From: Mucilaginibacter sp. SJ
Lineage (GTDB): Bacteria > Bacteroidota > Bacteroidia > Sphingobacteriales > Sphingobacteriaceae
Reading direction: 5' to 3'
Assembly (NCBI RefSeq): GCF_028993635.1
Contig: NZ_CP118631.1
Coordinates: 868,001-932,000 of the forward strand
DNA length: 64,000 bases
Part shown: piece after piece, positions 33,707-43,670 of the stretch
Layout: every line of letters starts with the position of its first letter
How positions within the stretch are numbered: the stretch's first letter is position 1
Position numbers and translations under genes: made by a program
The notes under the pieces: generated by a model
Seen by the model: only the letters and a program-made list of their open reading frames with translations
What the model was told of the DNA's origin: nothing
Databases searched by the model: none

Positions 33707-34501
33707 TTAGAATGCCGTTTTTATGACACCGCCATCGGCCCGTAAAGTTGCGCCGTTGGTTGCTGCCGACAACGGACTCGCAATATAAGTAACCATACTT
33801 GCAATTTCATCTGTTGTAATAAAACGCTTTATTAACGATGTGCCGCGCATATTGGTAAAAAATTCTTTTTCTACCTCTGTATTAGTTAAGCCCTGCTCTT
33901 TGGCCAAAGCCCCTATAAAGTCGCCAACACCTTCAGATAAAGTTGGCCCCGGTAAAACAGTATTAACCGTAACACCGGTACTTTTAGTAAGTTCGGCCAG
34001 GCCGCGTGCTACTGCAATTTGAGCCGTTTTAGTCGTGCCATAATGGATCATTTCTTCGGGGATCTGATATGCCGATTCGCTGGATATAAAAATGATACGT
34101 CCCCAATTTTTACTGATCATTTTGTCAAAATAGGCCCTCGACAAACGTACCCCGCTTAACACATTAACTTCAAAAAAATTCAGCCAGTCGGCATCAGTAA
34201 TTTCAGCAAATGGCCTGGGCTCAAAAATACCAACATTGTTTACCAGGATATCAACTTCAGGCAGTTGGGTTATGAGCGCTTCAATTTGCCGGACATTTGA
34301 AAAGTCAGCAGCAAGGCCGTAAATTTTATTATTGCCGGTTTCTGCGGTCAATTTTTTTACAACCTCATCAACTTTGGCTTGGTTACGGCCGTTTAGGTAT
34401 ACCGTAGTGCCCTCGTTGGCTAATGCTTTTGCAATAGCATGGCCAATGCCGGCTGTTGATCCGGTTACAAGCGCTGTTTTATCATTAAGTTTAAGGTCCA
34501 T
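33707..34501 (-). CDS. short-chain dehydrogenase/reductase
   Basis: A 264-residue NAD(P)-dependent oxidoreductase of the classical SDR family. Seen are the cofactor loop Thr-Gly-Ser-Thr-Ala-Gly-Ile-Gly (14-21), Asn-Asn-Val-Gly near 88, a catalytic Ser in Ile-Ser-Ser-Glu-Ser, and the Tyr-Gly-Thr-Thr-Lys pair near 154-158. Asn-Gly-Arg-Asn at the end of the second strand is typical of NADP preference. Substrate unknown; it is a single gene. Confidence 0.88.
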   Translation of the reverse strand: MDLKLNDKTALVTGSTAGIGHAIAKALANEGTTVYLNGRNQAKVDEVVKKLTAETGNNKIYGLAADFSNVRQIEALITQLPEVDILVNNVGIFEPRPFAEITDADWLNFFEVNVLSGVRLSRAYFDKMISKNWGRIIFISSESAYQIPEEMIHYGTTKTAQIAVARGLAELTKSTGVTVNTVLPGPTLSEGVGDFIGALAKEQGLTNTEVEKEFFTNMRGTSLIKRFITTDEIASMVTYIASPLSAATNGATLRADGGVIKTAF

Positions 34502-34609
34502 GATTTTAATTTTTGCTTTAATAACACAAGTGTAATACTGTTGTTAGCTTAAAGCAGATTTTAAAATCAAAGATTAAACAGCATTGACAATAGATGCCAA
34601 ATTTCGAAT

Positions 34610-35413
34610 TTAACCCTGGCCTGGCTGGTACATTCTTTTTTCAACGGGTTGATAATATTCGTTTAAGTTTTCCGGTACCCGGGATTTATAACCCAAAACT
34701 TGCCTTAGGTCATCACTTAGCCCTTCGCCAAATTCATATCCCAAAAATCTTGGATAATCGAGCTGTTGTTTAAAAAAGGGCTTAGTAAATGCCATGGTTA
34801 ATGTCCGCCTTGTTGCATCAGTGTAATTTTTACCAGCCGCATGCCACAAATTGGAGTCAAATAAGATAATGCTGCCTCTTTTTGTATTGGCGCGATCTGC
34901 ATTTTTGTAAAAAAAATCACTCTCTGGTTTTTCCTCACTTTTATGCGAACCTGACAAAAAATAAGTTGAGCCGTTTTCAAGAGTAAAATCATCCAATGTT
35001 ATCATCATCTGGATCATTACTTTAAAATCGCCGGTAAAACTTCTTATATCGCGATGGATATTTTGAACATAGGGCTTTTCATCTTTTAAGTTGATGACCG
35101 CGCCCAGGGAGTTTATAATATAATTTCCTTTTAAAAAATGCGTTATCTGATCTGTACAATATTTTCGTTCAAGAAACTTCAGTGAAAATCTTTCCCGTTC
35201 AACAAGATGGTGCAGCGTTCCATTCATGTTATCGCCTATGCCATTTGCAATTTGAATTTTACGCCTGACATCGTACGCGGGTAACAATGAATCTGTTATT
35301 TCGTTAATGAAGGCATCATCCAGAGCATTTTCGTATATAATCCATCCATATTCATCCATTACCCGGTCAAATATGGCAAGGTCAGCATCAGGATAGTTAA
35401 ACTTGTTGTTCAT
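34610..35413 (-). CDS. phytanoyl-CoA dioxygenase (PhyH) family protein
   Basis: A 267-residue Fe(II)/2-oxoglutarate-dependent oxygenase. The iron site is visible as His-Arg-Asp near 117-119 (HxD) and a distal His in Leu-Trp-His-Ala-Ala-Gly near 190, with the 2-oxoglutarate Arg in Arg-Arg-Thr-Leu near 201. Bacterial PhyH proteins hydroxylate small molecules or natural products, so the substrate is open. It starts 8 bases after the FemAB-like gene, so the two form a unit. Confidence 0.82.
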   Translation of the reverse strand: MNNKFNYPDADLAIFDRVMDEYGWIIYENALDDAFINEITDSLLPAYDVRRKIQIANGIGDNMNGTLHHLVERERFSLKFLERKYCTDQITHFLKGNYIINSLGAVINLKDEKPYVQNIHRDIRSFTGDFKVMIQMMITLDDFTLENGSTYFLSGSHKSEEKPESDFFYKNADRANTKRGSIILFDSNLWHAAGKNYTDATRRTLTMAFTKPFFKQQLDYPRFLGYEFGEGLSDDLRQVLGYKSRVPENLNEYYQPVEKRMYQPGQG

Positions 35414-35421
35414 TTTTGTAA

Positions 35422-36510
35422 TTAATTAAGGTTTTCAATTGTGGTGGTTTCTGGTTCAGAGGTAGCTGCCTGGTTTTTTTTGTTGGGATGACGATATAAA
35501 GGGAAGAATTTAATTTCAGGGTTAGGATCCATACCTGATTTTAAAACAAGCTCGTTATATGCAGATTCATCATTGATATAGCACCAGATCCGGTCTTTTA
35601 TCTGTAAGTTGGAGAAAAGCTTTTTGAAATTGAAAAGCGAGTCTTCCTTTCCGCCAACGCCGCCTCCAAGGTGAAAGATCTTTTTTCCTAATCTTCTGCC
35701 TATCATGCTTATTTCATCCGTTAATAATTTACTCGGAGAGATGTTCAGGTAATCTGGTGATGTAGCCGAAAGATGATTCCGGACAATGTTATCAGACAAT
35801 AAAATGAGCGCTCCACACATGAGGTTGGGCCCATCGTATATTAAAATGAGTTTGTTTTTCATGTACTCTTCATTAAGAAGATTGAGGAAATACTGGACAT
35901 CAAAATAGTAATTGGATGAAGCTTTCAACCGATCCATATTTTTATAATACATTTCGGCAAAATCTTCAATTTCCTGAACCGTACCTGCCTCCCTGATAAC
36001 GAAGCCCATTTTCCGAAGGCTTCTTATTTGGCGACCAAGCCTTTTATCATACCCGTTTTGCTGGTCTTCCACAGATATAGAGAGGTCAACGTATAATGTT
36101 GTTCCATTATCCTTTATACCGCCAATGTTCTCTAACAAATGATGCTGATTAAGAAATGGGTGCAATCTTGAAAAAATGCAAATGGCCGACTCTTCCTTCA
36201 TGAAATTTATAAATGCATTTTTAAACTGCATGATGGTTGAGACCGACAAATTGGTAAGGTAAATGTTGGATATGGGCCCTGAATAACCATATACACAAGT
36301 CATATCGAAGCATTCGGAGTTTTCGATTTTTCTTTTAATTACCGGTAACGCAATGAAGAGTTCCTTTTCTTCATAAACAAACAAAAGTGGTTCTCCCTCG
36401 GTATTTAAAGAATGATAATACCAGGTGTGAAACCCCTCGTGCGCATATGACCGGCTTATATATTCGTCCCAATCTTTTCTGTTACGTATGGTGACACTTC
36501 GATAATTCAT
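35422..36510 (-). CDS. FemAB/BioF2-like GNAT protein
   Basis: A 362-residue protein with the double-GNAT layout of FemAB-type aminoacyl or acyl transferases. Characteristic pieces are Tyr-Ala-His-Glu-Gly-Phe-His-Thr-Trp-Tyr-Tyr-His near 18-29, Ser-Leu-Arg-Lys-Met-Gly-Phe near 167, and His-Leu-Gly-Gly-Gly-Val-Gly near 284. The conserved His-Leu-Gly-Gly-Gly is typical of the group found in exopolysaccharide or peptidyl-transfer loci. It is paired with the PhyH gene. With the nearby glycosyltransferase it may decorate a surface glycan or small molecule (inference). Confidence 0.72.
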   Translation of the reverse strand: MNYRSVTIRNRKDWDEYISRSYAHEGFHTWYYHSLNTEGEPLLFVYEEKELFIALPVIKRKIENSECFDMTCVYGYSGPISNIYLTNLSVSTIMQFKNAFINFMKEESAICIFSRLHPFLNQHHLLENIGGIKDNGTTLYVDLSISVEDQQNGYDKRLGRQIRSLRKMGFVIREAGTVQEIEDFAEMYYKNMDRLKASSNYYFDVQYFLNLLNEEYMKNKLILIYDGPNLMCGALILLSDNIVRNHLSATSPDYLNISPSKLLTDEISMIGRRLGKKIFHLGGGVGGKEDSLFNFKKLFSNLQIKDRIWCYINDESAYNELVLKSGMDPNPEIKFFPLYRHPNKKNQAATSEPETTTIENLN

Positions 36511-36574
36511 AAGTGAATCTCTTTATTATATACAATGATTATTGACTACATGCCGGGGAGGGCAGGAGATAGAG

Positions 36575-36595
36575 AGCAATCAACAGCAGTTATTG
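36575..36595. repeat. motif shared with 37794-37815
   Basis: AGCAATCAACAGCAGTTATTG lies about 65 bases upstream of the FemAB-like start. A near copy (19 of 22 positions) lies upstream of the GT2 gene at 37794-37815. It may be a binding site for a common regulator. Confidence 0.4.
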
Positions 36596-36681
36596 GCCAG
36601 TTGACACGTTAAAAAAACATTCAAATGCTGTGATAAAAAGCACAAATTAAAGTATTGGGAAGAAGAACCTATAAATTTAGT

Positions 36682-37542
36682 TTAAAGCAGGTATTTTATT
36701 GTATCAAAAGCTTTACGTAACCGAAAACGTCCTAATTCAAATAGTATATATCTTTTAAGATACAACAGCAGCAGCATTTTCTTTTGCATGCCGCGATAAT
36801 GAAAACGCCTGATGATCAGGTTAAAATCACTGATAACCATTTCCATACGAGCTTCATTCCTTATCATGCTCCAAATGCCTCCAACATGATTGCGATAACA
36901 ACTCATTACCTCGGGAATTACATATATTTTACGCCCTGTATTAAAGGTTGCGAAGATCTTAAAAAATTTATCAGCTGCATAACAGCTCATATACCATTGT
37001 TTTTCAAATAATTCGTGTACCTCAGGAATATTATGATAAACAACAGTAGCCGTTTTGGTTTCTACCTGCTTGCCAATCAACAAATCGTGATAAGTATACT
37101 CAAGCGGTACCGGGTTGGGATCGATATTCAGTGTATTGTTATGGATGTCAATTACCCGCGTGTAGTGACAGCAAATAATATATTCCGGGTTATTTTCCAA
37201 AAAATCCACTTGCTTTTGCAGCTTTTTTGGGCTCGTCCAGTAGTCGTCTCCATCACAAAGCGCAATGTATTTTCCTTCACATGCTTTGATAGTATTAATT
37301 GCGTTTAAATGAGCACCACGATTTTTTTCCGGGTAAATTATCTTAATCTTATCCGGGTATTTTTCCTTGTATGATCTCAATATTTCAGTTGTGCCGTCGG
37401 TTGAGCAATCATCACCAATAACAATTTCATATCGAAAGTTAGTTTCCTGCATCAGAAAGCTTTCAATAGTTTGACTGATAAAATCTTTATGGTTATAAGT
37501 AGTACAGCAAACGCTAACCATCAAGTTCTGATCTGTTATCAT
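36682..37542 (-). CDS. glycosyltransferase family 2
   Basis: A 286-residue cytoplasmic glycosyltransferase. The GT2 start Met-Val-Ser-Val-Cys-Cys-Thr-Thr-Tyr-Asn-His is at 8-18, Gly-Asp-Asp-Cys-Ser-Thr-Asp-Gly near 43-50, and the metal motif Cys-Asp-Gly-Asp-Asp-Tyr-Trp near 93-99. The latter resembles enzymes acting on capsule or O-antigen sugars. The frame stays open to 37659, but only the ATG at 37542 gives a normal start. Sugar and acceptor are unknown. It is AT-rich like the FemAB-like gene. Confidence 0.85.
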   Translation of the reverse strand: MITDQNLMVSVCCTTYNHKDFISQTIESFLMQETNFRYEIVIGDDCSTDGTTEILRSYKEKYPDKIKIIYPEKNRGAHLNAINTIKACEGKYIALCDGDDYWTSPKKLQKQVDFLENNPEYIICCHYTRVIDIHNNTLNIDPNPVPLEYTYHDLLIGKQVETKTATVVYHNIPEVHELFEKQWYMSCYAADKFFKIFATFNTGRKIYVIPEVMSCYRNHVGGIWSMIRNEARMEMVISDFNLIIRRFHYRGMQKKMLLLLYLKRYILFELGRFRLRKAFDTIKYLL

Positions 37543-38034
37543 ATAAAAAGTAAATTTATTTATAGGCTTATTAAGTGGTTTCCCGATGAAATGGCATTTG
37601 ATAAATGCCGAACCATGCATACGTTTGGAGATTGTGCAATGCTTCGCCATATGACTCACATTATTTATTTAATCGAAAAAGTCTATTGTGTCAAATAGGT
37701 TTTTTCAGTTGAGTTTCGATCAAAAAATTAAATAATTCCGAGTCGGCTAATACAGCATTTTGCTATGTCAAATATATTTATTCCACATCCAATAGCAGTC
37801 AACAGCACTTTATTGACTCCCAAATTGTAAACTACTTTTTTATTTAGTTTACACTCATGTGAATGGCTGTAAATATCAGGTGTGCATCCGTGCAATCCGG
37901 CATAGGCTCGGGTACTTCAGTGCGTCAAAATTGCCTCAAAAATAATTCCTATAATTAACATTATGTTAAATAATGTTTTAAAAAGAAAGGCCTTTTCAAG
38001 ACCTTCCCTTTTTATATTATTTTATCTTATCTAA
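37543..38034. promoter_or_regulatory. 490-base non-coding gap with hairpins and a terminator
   Basis: No gene is visible. The gap contains the shared motif at 37794-37815, a hairpin GTAAACTA ... TAGTTTAC at about 37826-37852, and, nearest the TPR gene, an imperfect minus-strand terminator (about 37980-38015: GGAAGGTC-TTGAA-AAGGCCTTTC plus a T-run). The promoter of the GT2 gene must lie here, but I could not fix it. Confidence 0.4.
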
Positions 38035-39297
38035 TTATTGATTGGCTGGTAATGCATCAATCTGGGCTTTTAATTTTGAAGCATTCGCATCATCTTTAAC
38101 ACCTAAATAATAGGTTCTTAAATTTTGCAATGCGTCAATTGATTTTGGCTGAAGTTCAACAGCTTTTACCAAATATGGTTTCGCTTGTTCAAACTGAGCT
38201 TTAGCTTTGGCAATAGCAGCATCGTATTCTTTTTGTTTGTTAGCAGGCAATTTATTAGCAGCATTATAAGCGTCAATGGCTGGGTTAAGTATTACATAGC
38301 CATAGTTTAAATTAGCTTCAAAATAATTAGGATCAATTTCTAATGCTTTCTTATACATTTCACCAGCTTTAACATAAGCCTCTGCTTTTGAGGCTTGCAG
38401 TTTCGCTTTTGCAGCAGCATCTTTAGTTGCACCCGCTTCTTTTGCGTAATTATCGGCTGTTTGTGAATAAGTTAGACCTGCATAGTAATACAAAGTTTTG
38501 TTTTTAGGATCATTGGCTAAAGCTGCCTGGATCTTATCGGTAACTTCTTTCTCTTTCCCTGTTTGCAGACTAATTTCAATTTCACGTTTACGCAGCTCGC
38601 TGTTTGCAGGATATTTAGTTACACCCTCAGATACTGCCTTAAGTGCGCCTGCCGTATCTTTACTGGCAAGGTACAAGGATGAAAGATCAAGGTAAACCCC
38701 GGCATTTTTTGAATATTTTGTAGTTACCAGTTTGCTGTAGTTTGAAATTGCAGCCGGATAATTTTTTCCGTTTGCAGCTGCAAGACCGGTGTAATAAATG
38801 GCATTGGTATCTTCTGGTAATACGGTGCGGTAAAAGTCAAATGATTTGTAAGCAAGATCATATTTACCGGACGAATATTCTTTTACACCTTTAGTTAATT
38901 GATATTGAGCCAGATTTAAGTATGCCTCATCAATCATTTTTTTATTTTCACCTTTAGTGTCAGCTTCTTTAGCTTTTTTCAAGGCTTCTTCGGCTGTGGT
39001 AAACAAAGGCAATGAAGTAGCGGGTACAGTATCCTGAACAGCTAACGCTGAATAAATTGAACCTTTTACAGCGTAAGTAAGCGGTAAAGTAGCGGTTTTT
39101 TCATTGGCTGAAGCTTTGTCAATTGATTCTTTTGCAGTAGTGAGGCTTTTGCTTGCCATTGCTGCCATTGCCGGCTGGCCCCTTAAGCCCGAATATTTTT
39201 CATATTCTTCTTTTGCGGTATTTAACTCGCCTTTCTGTGCAAAAGCTGTTGCTGAAACCAAGCCTAACAGGCCCGCCATCAAAAGTTTGATTTTCAT
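38035..39297 (-). CDS. TPR repeat protein, periplasmic
   Basis: A 420-residue protein with a signal peptide ending at Ala-Phe-Ala-Gln (about residue 20). At least five TPR-like helical pairs are visible (for example about 145-180, 195-225, 260-300, 310-345 and 370-405), and the sequence is rich in Ala and Lys. It is likely an envelope scaffold; partners are unknown. It starts 5 bases after a second TPR gene, which follows gyrA by 5 bases. Confidence 0.82.
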   Translation of the reverse strand: MKIKLLMAGLLGLVSATAFAQKGELNTAKEEYEKYSGLRGQPAMAAMASKSLTTAKESIDKASANEKTATLPLTYAVKGSIYSALAVQDTVPATSLPLFTTAEEALKKAKEADTKGENKKMIDEAYLNLAQYQLTKGVKEYSSGKYDLAYKSFDFYRTVLPEDTNAIYYTGLAAANGKNYPAAISNYSKLVTTKYSKNAGVYLDLSSLYLASKDTAGALKAVSEGVTKYPANSELRKREIEISLQTGKEKEVTDKIQAALANDPKNKTLYYYAGLTYSQTADNYAKEAGATKDAAAKAKLQASKAEAYVKAGEMYKKALEIDPNYFEANLNYGYVILNPAIDAYNAANKLPANKQKEYDAAIAKAKAQFEQAKPYLVKAVELQPKSIDALQNLRTYYLGVKDDANASKLKAQIDALPANQ

Positions 39298-39302
39298 GAT
39301 TA

Positions 39303-40421
39303 TTATTGATTGGTTAACTGTTTTAGTTTATTGTTTATTTTGTCTAACTGATCCTGGTTATTGGTTTTTGCGTATGCCAACTGCAAAGCCTGCAGGCTGT
39401 TTACATTATTCGGTGATATTTCATTGGCCTTTTCAAGCCATTGAATAGCCCGCCCCAGGTCCTGAATGCTCCTCTCCCCTTTCGAAGTTGTGCTTTGCTT
39501 TAAATACAATAACCCCAAATTAAATACCGGATCAAAATATGTTCCGCTTAGTTCAATGGCGTGTAAGTAAAGAGATTCTGCCTGATCAAATTTATCTAAA
39601 TGATCGTAGCAATTAGCTGCAACAAATGCAATATCGGCGTTATTTGCATTAATATCAAGCAGGGGGCCAATTAGGGGCTCTAAGGCTTTGTAATTTTTTT
39701 TATTATTATAGATATTGGCTTCATCAAGCAATAAAAATCTGTCATTAGGCAAGATTTTTCTCCCTTTTTGAAGAATCTGTAAAGCCTTGGCCGTATCCCC
39801 CAATGATTTATAGATATTTGATGCTGTTTCAATATATTCAGTACGTGCACTGTCAACCTTGAGCATATTGCTATAATACACAGCGGCATCCTGCAAATTA
39901 CCGGCTTTATTGTTTGCGAAAGCGATATAGGTATTGATCTGATTCATCGCCGGTGCATACTTTTTCGCGTTTTCAAACGAAGTTTTGGCGTTGGCGAAAT
40001 CTGAATTATTTACCGCATCAAACCCCTTTCGGATATAAACGTTTGCCAGGCAGCGCCTGGTATAATCAAGTTCTGACTGGTACTTGAAAATTTTGTTCAT
40101 ACCCGATAGCCGATCAACCAGTTTGGTTGTTTTGTCGAGCATATCTGCAGGCATCCCGAGCTTGTTTAACGAATCAATATACAGGATGCTTGAATTTACA
40201 ATAGCCCGGTAAAGGTTTTTTTCGATATCAGCCGTGTCCGACTTCGTAATGATCAAACTATCTGCAGATTTTTTGGCCGCGGCCAAGTATTTCAGGTCGT
40301 TTTTCTGTTTATAAAAAGCCAGGTTATTTACTACAACTTTCAGCGCTTCTTTTTGTGCGAAGGCAAAAGTTGTAGTAAAGCTTGTAATTAAAACCGATAA
40401 AATGATCTTGCGGTAGTGCAT
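39303..40421 (-). CDS. TPR repeat protein, periplasmic
   Basis: A 372-residue TPR protein with a signal peptide (cleavage near Ala-Phe-Ala-Gln, about residue 23). TPR pairs are readable near 125-160, 195-230 and 265-345, with Ala-Tyr-Ala-Lys and Trp-Leu-Glu-Lys-Ala patterns. It shares the N-terminal layout of the next gene, so the two are probably paralogues. It starts 5 bases after the gyrA stop codon. Confidence 0.82.
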   Translation of the reverse strand: MHYRKIILSVLITSFTTTFAFAQKEALKVVVNNLAFYKQKNDLKYLAAAKKSADSLIITKSDTADIEKNLYRAIVNSSILYIDSLNKLGMPADMLDKTTKLVDRLSGMNKIFKYQSELDYTRRCLANVYIRKGFDAVNNSDFANAKTSFENAKKYAPAMNQINTYIAFANNKAGNLQDAAVYYSNMLKVDSARTEYIETASNIYKSLGDTAKALQILQKGRKILPNDRFLLLDEANIYNNKKNYKALEPLIGPLLDINANNADIAFVAANCYDHLDKFDQAESLYLHAIELSGTYFDPVFNLGLLYLKQSTTSKGERSIQDLGRAIQWLEKANEISPNNVNSLQALQLAYAKTNNQDQLDKINNKLKQLTNQ

Positions 40422-40426
40422 ATTTA

Positions 40427-43018
40427 TTATTCTGTTGTATCGTCAGTTGATGGTTCTGCACCATTTTCAGCTGTATCATCACCGCCTGTATTTTCGGCTG
40501 TGGTATCAGAGCCTTCTGCATTTTCATCACCTTCTTTTACTTCCTCATCCTCATCATGCTCAATTTTGGCTACTGAAGCTATCTCATCGTTGTTTTTAAG
40601 CGTTATCAGCCTTACACCCTGTGTTGCACGGCCCATCACTCTTAATTCGCTTACAGCTATACGGATAATAATACCTGACTTGTTAATGATCATCAGGTCT
40701 TCCTTATCTGTAACACCTTTTATGGCAACAAGGTTTCCGGTTTTTTCAGTAATATTTAATGTTTTTACACCTTTACCACCACGGTTTGTAACACGATAGT
40801 CTTCAATGTCGGTACGTTTACCGTATCCCTTTTCTGATACCACCAATACGGTTGTTTCAGCGTCATCAATTGCTATCATGCCAACTACCTCATCGTTCTC
40901 GTCATCAAGCGTAATACCACGAACACCGGTAGCGGTACGTCCCATAGGCCTTACTGTCGACTCGTTGAAACGGATAGCACGGCCAGATTTAAGTGCCATC
41001 ACAATTTCGCTGCTACCACTTGTTAAGCTTGCTTCAAGTAATGAGTCGCCCTCGTTGATGTTAATAGCATTGATACCGTTTGAGCGCGGACGTGAATAAG
41101 CTTCAAGCGAAGTTTTTTTGATGGTACCTTTCTTGGTACACATGATAATGAAGTTATTTTCAAGGTAGTTCTGATCTTTAAGCGAAATCAGTTTAATGTA
41201 GGCCTTGATATTCTCTTCTTTCGGAATATTGATAATATTTTGGATGGCGCGACCTTTTGAGGTACGGGTACCTTCCGGTATTTCAAATACCCGGAGCCAG
41301 AAACATTGTCCCGACTCGGTAAAGAACAACATGTAATTGTGATTTGAGGCAATAAGTAAGTGCTCTATGAAATCCTCATCACGGCTGTTGCTACCAATAG
41401 CGCCTTTACCTCCCCTGCTTTGCCTGCGGTATTCGGTCAGCGGGGTACGTTTAATGTAACCTTCGCGCGAGATGGTGATTACCACATCCTCATCCTCAAT
41501 AAAGTCTTCGGTTTGCATTTCTGCAGATGAGTGAACCATTTCGGTACGGCGCTCATCACCATATTTCTCCTTAACTTCCAATAACTCATCCTTAATGATC
41601 TGCATCCTTAAGCCTTCGTCGCTCAGGATATTTTTTAAGTGTTCGATGAGTTTCATTAAAGCGGCATATTCGTCTTTGATCTTATCACGTTCAAGTCCTG
41701 TTAGCCTCCTTAAGGTCATGTCAAGAATAGCACGTGCCTGGATATCGGTTAAACCGAAACTGCTCATCAAGCCTTCCCTTGCCTCGTCGGGCGTTTGCGA
41801 AGCACGGATCAGACGGATTACTTCATCAAGGTGATCTAAAGCGATCAGTAAACCTTCAAGGATATGCGCACGCTTTTCGGCTTCATTAAGTTCAAATTTA
41901 GTACGGCGCACAACAACCTCATGACGGTGCTCAACAAAGTGGTGGATCAGGTCTTTTAGGTTAAGCAGCATTGGCCGGCCATTAACCAGCGCAATGTTGT
42001 TTACACTGAACGATGTTTGGAGAGCCGTATATTTAAACAGGTTGTTTAATACAATAGCCGCATTGGCGTCACGTTTGATCTCATAAACGATGCGGATCCC
42101 TTCACGGCTTGATTCGTCACGAATAGCTGAAATGCCTTCCAGTTTCTTTTCGTTAACCAGTTCGGCAGTACGCTCAATCATTAAAGCTTTATTTACCTGG
42201 TAAGGTATTTCGCTAACAACAATACGTTCGCGTTCGCCATTATAGGTTTCAATCTCCGCACGTGCGCGGATCACAACCCGGCCGCGGCCTGTTTCAAGCG
42301 CTTCGCGAGGGCCATCGTAGCCGTAAATAATACCGCCGGTAGGGAAATCAGGGCCTTTTACATATTTCATTAACTCGGCAACCTCTATCTGGCGGTTATC
42401 AATTAATGCCATAGTAGCATCAATAACTTCCGAAAGATTGTGCGGTGCCATATTGGTAGCCATACCTACAGCAATGCCCGAAGCTCCGTTAACCAACAGG
42501 TTAGGGAATTTAGATGGCAATACTGTTGGCTCCTGTAGCGAGTCGTCAAAGTTTAATTGAAAATCAATGGTATCTTTGTTGATATCGGCCAGCATCTCTT
42601 CAGCAAGCTTTTGTAAGCGTGCTTCTGTATAACGCATTGCCGCGGGTTCGTCACCATCAACAGAACCGTAGTTACCCTGGCCTTCAACCAGCAGGTAGCG
42701 TAAGCTCCACTCCTGGGCCATACGTACCATCGTATCATATACCGATTTATCACCGTGAGGGTGATATTTACCCATTACCTCACCCACAATACGGGCAGAC
42801 TTTTTATAGGGTTTGTTGTTGGTTAAACCCAGGTCAAGCATACCGTAAAGTACGCGCCTGTGTACCGGTTTCAGTCCATCGCGGACATCGGGCAGCGCCC
42901 TGGAAACAATCACCGACATTGAATAATCAATGTACGCCGATCGCATTTCCTCATCAATATTTATCGAAATTATCCTGTCTTCTGCGTGTGAATTATCGTT
43001 TTCTGTTCCTTCAGCCAT
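40427..43018 (-). CDS. gyrA: DNA gyrase subunit A
   Basis: The breaking-rejoining subunit of gyrase, which introduces negative supercoils using ATP hydrolysed by GyrB. The 863 residues include the winged-helix domain, the active-site Tyr in Ala-Ala-Met-Arg-Tyr-Thr-Glu near 130, and six C-terminal beta-pinwheel blades with a GyrA-box-like Gln-Ser-Arg-Gly-Gly-Lys-Gly near 533. The C-terminal tail (from about 835) is strongly acidic. The quinolone-determining segment reads Gly-Asp-Lys-Ser-Val-Tyr-Asp, so Lys91 (codon AAA at 42746-42748) stands where E. coli has Ser83, while Asp95 keeps the Asp87 position. Confidence 0.97.
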   Translation of the reverse strand: MAEGTENDNSHAEDRIISINIDEEMRSAYIDYSMSVIVSRALPDVRDGLKPVHRRVLYGMLDLGLTNNKPYKKSARIVGEVMGKYHPHGDKSVYDTMVRMAQEWSLRYLLVEGQGNYGSVDGDEPAAMRYTEARLQKLAEEMLADINKDTIDFQLNFDDSLQEPTVLPSKFPNLLVNGASGIAVGMATNMAPHNLSEVIDATMALIDNRQIEVAELMKYVKGPDFPTGGIIYGYDGPREALETGRGRVVIRARAEIETYNGERERIVVSEIPYQVNKALMIERTAELVNEKKLEGISAIRDESSREGIRIVYEIKRDANAAIVLNNLFKYTALQTSFSVNNIALVNGRPMLLNLKDLIHHFVEHRHEVVVRRTKFELNEAEKRAHILEGLLIALDHLDEVIRLIRASQTPDEAREGLMSSFGLTDIQARAILDMTLRRLTGLERDKIKDEYAALMKLIEHLKNILSDEGLRMQIIKDELLEVKEKYGDERRTEMVHSSAEMQTEDFIEDEDVVITISREGYIKRTPLTEYRRQSRGGKGAIGSNSRDEDFIEHLLIASNHNYMLFFTESGQCFWLRVFEIPEGTRTSKGRAIQNIINIPKEENIKAYIKLISLKDQNYLENNFIIMCTKKGTIKKTSLEAYSRPRSNGINAININEGDSLLEASLTSGSSEIVMALKSGRAIRFNESTVRPMGRTATGVRGITLDDENDEVVGMIAIDDAETTVLVVSEKGYGKRTDIEDYRVTNRGGKGVKTLNITEKTGNLVAIKGVTDKEDLMIINKSGIIIRIAVSELRVMGRATQGVRLITLKNNDEIASVAKIEHDEDEEVKEGDENAEGSDTTAENTGGDDTAENGAEPSTDDTTE

Positions 43019-43180
43019 TTTTAATTATTTGTAGAACCTTCTCTTATAATTGCGTGTTAAAATTGATTTTTCAACGACCTGCGAAGTTAAAAAAATACTT
43101 GGGATTGCGCCAACTTAGTAACAATAAACCGGGGGAACATATTGCCCCGGATTTAACAATTTTGTTACTTTAATACGGGG

Positions 43181-43579
43181 TTATTTCACCTTTACCCAGT
43201 AATCTTCAACCTTGTTGCCGTTAGGCAAAACCGAAAGCAGTTTAAGTGTATCGTTACTGATTATGTAGTTGTATTTTATGGTTTTGTTAAGCAGTTTTGA
43301 CTCCTGCATACAATAGGTTTGCGTTTCAAAACAGGTATCCTCTTTTAACTGGTAATCGCCTTTTTCATATACCTGGGTTTTTTCCCCCTCTTCTATTACC
43401 CTCGCTTTGTAGTGCTCGTTGTCATAATCCCGTTGTAGTTTATAAGCTGTGGGGGCAGCATCAAGTTTGCCGTTAATTATTCCGCCGCGATACTCCCAGA
43501 TGCCTTTCAGCGGACTATCATCAAAACGGAAAGCACATAACAGTAAAATACCGATAACCGGCACAATAGATCTTTTCAT
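43181..43579 (-). CDS. hypothetical secreted protein, lipocalin-like
   Basis: A 132-residue protein with an N-terminal hydrophobic stretch (about 5-17), then Leu-Lys-Gly-Ile-Trp-Glu-Tyr, a start seen in small lipocalin-like or DUF4488-type beta proteins. The rest alternates short strands, and two cysteines near 88 and 94 could form a disulfide. It is probably periplasmic. No function can be given. Confidence 0.7.
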   Translation of the reverse strand: MKRSIVPVIGILLLCAFRFDDSPLKGIWEYRGGIINGKLDAAPTAYKLQRDYDNEHYKARVIEEGEKTQVYEKGDYQLKEDTCFETQTYCMQESKLLNKTIKYNYIISNDTLKLLSVLPNGNKVEDYWVKVK

Positions 43580-43592
43580 TGGTGATGTTATT

Positions 43593-43665
43593 AGCTAAAA
43601 GCCTAAAGCTTAACGCTGAAAGCTTTTTCTTCAGGCTTTTAGCTTTCGGCGTTATGCTTTCAGCT
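43593..43665. repeat. intergenic inverted element, AGCTAAAAGCCT units
   Basis: Arms 43593-43624 (32 bases) and 43633-43665 (33 bases), built from AAAGCT/GAAAGC words, are partly complementary around an 8-base loop. The element occupies the 91-base gap between hemF and the lipocalin-like gene. It uses the same word family as 3173 and 55591. Confidence 0.7.
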
Positions 43666-43670
43666 TTTCC

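Noticed and set aside
37543-38034. Hidden gene in the 490-base gap
   Set aside because: All frames are broken by frequent stops, and no conserved start or motif is visible.
42619-43173. 184-codon plus-strand frame over the gyrA start
   Set aside because: Antisense to the conserved 5' end of gyrA; the composition is typical of a reversed frame.
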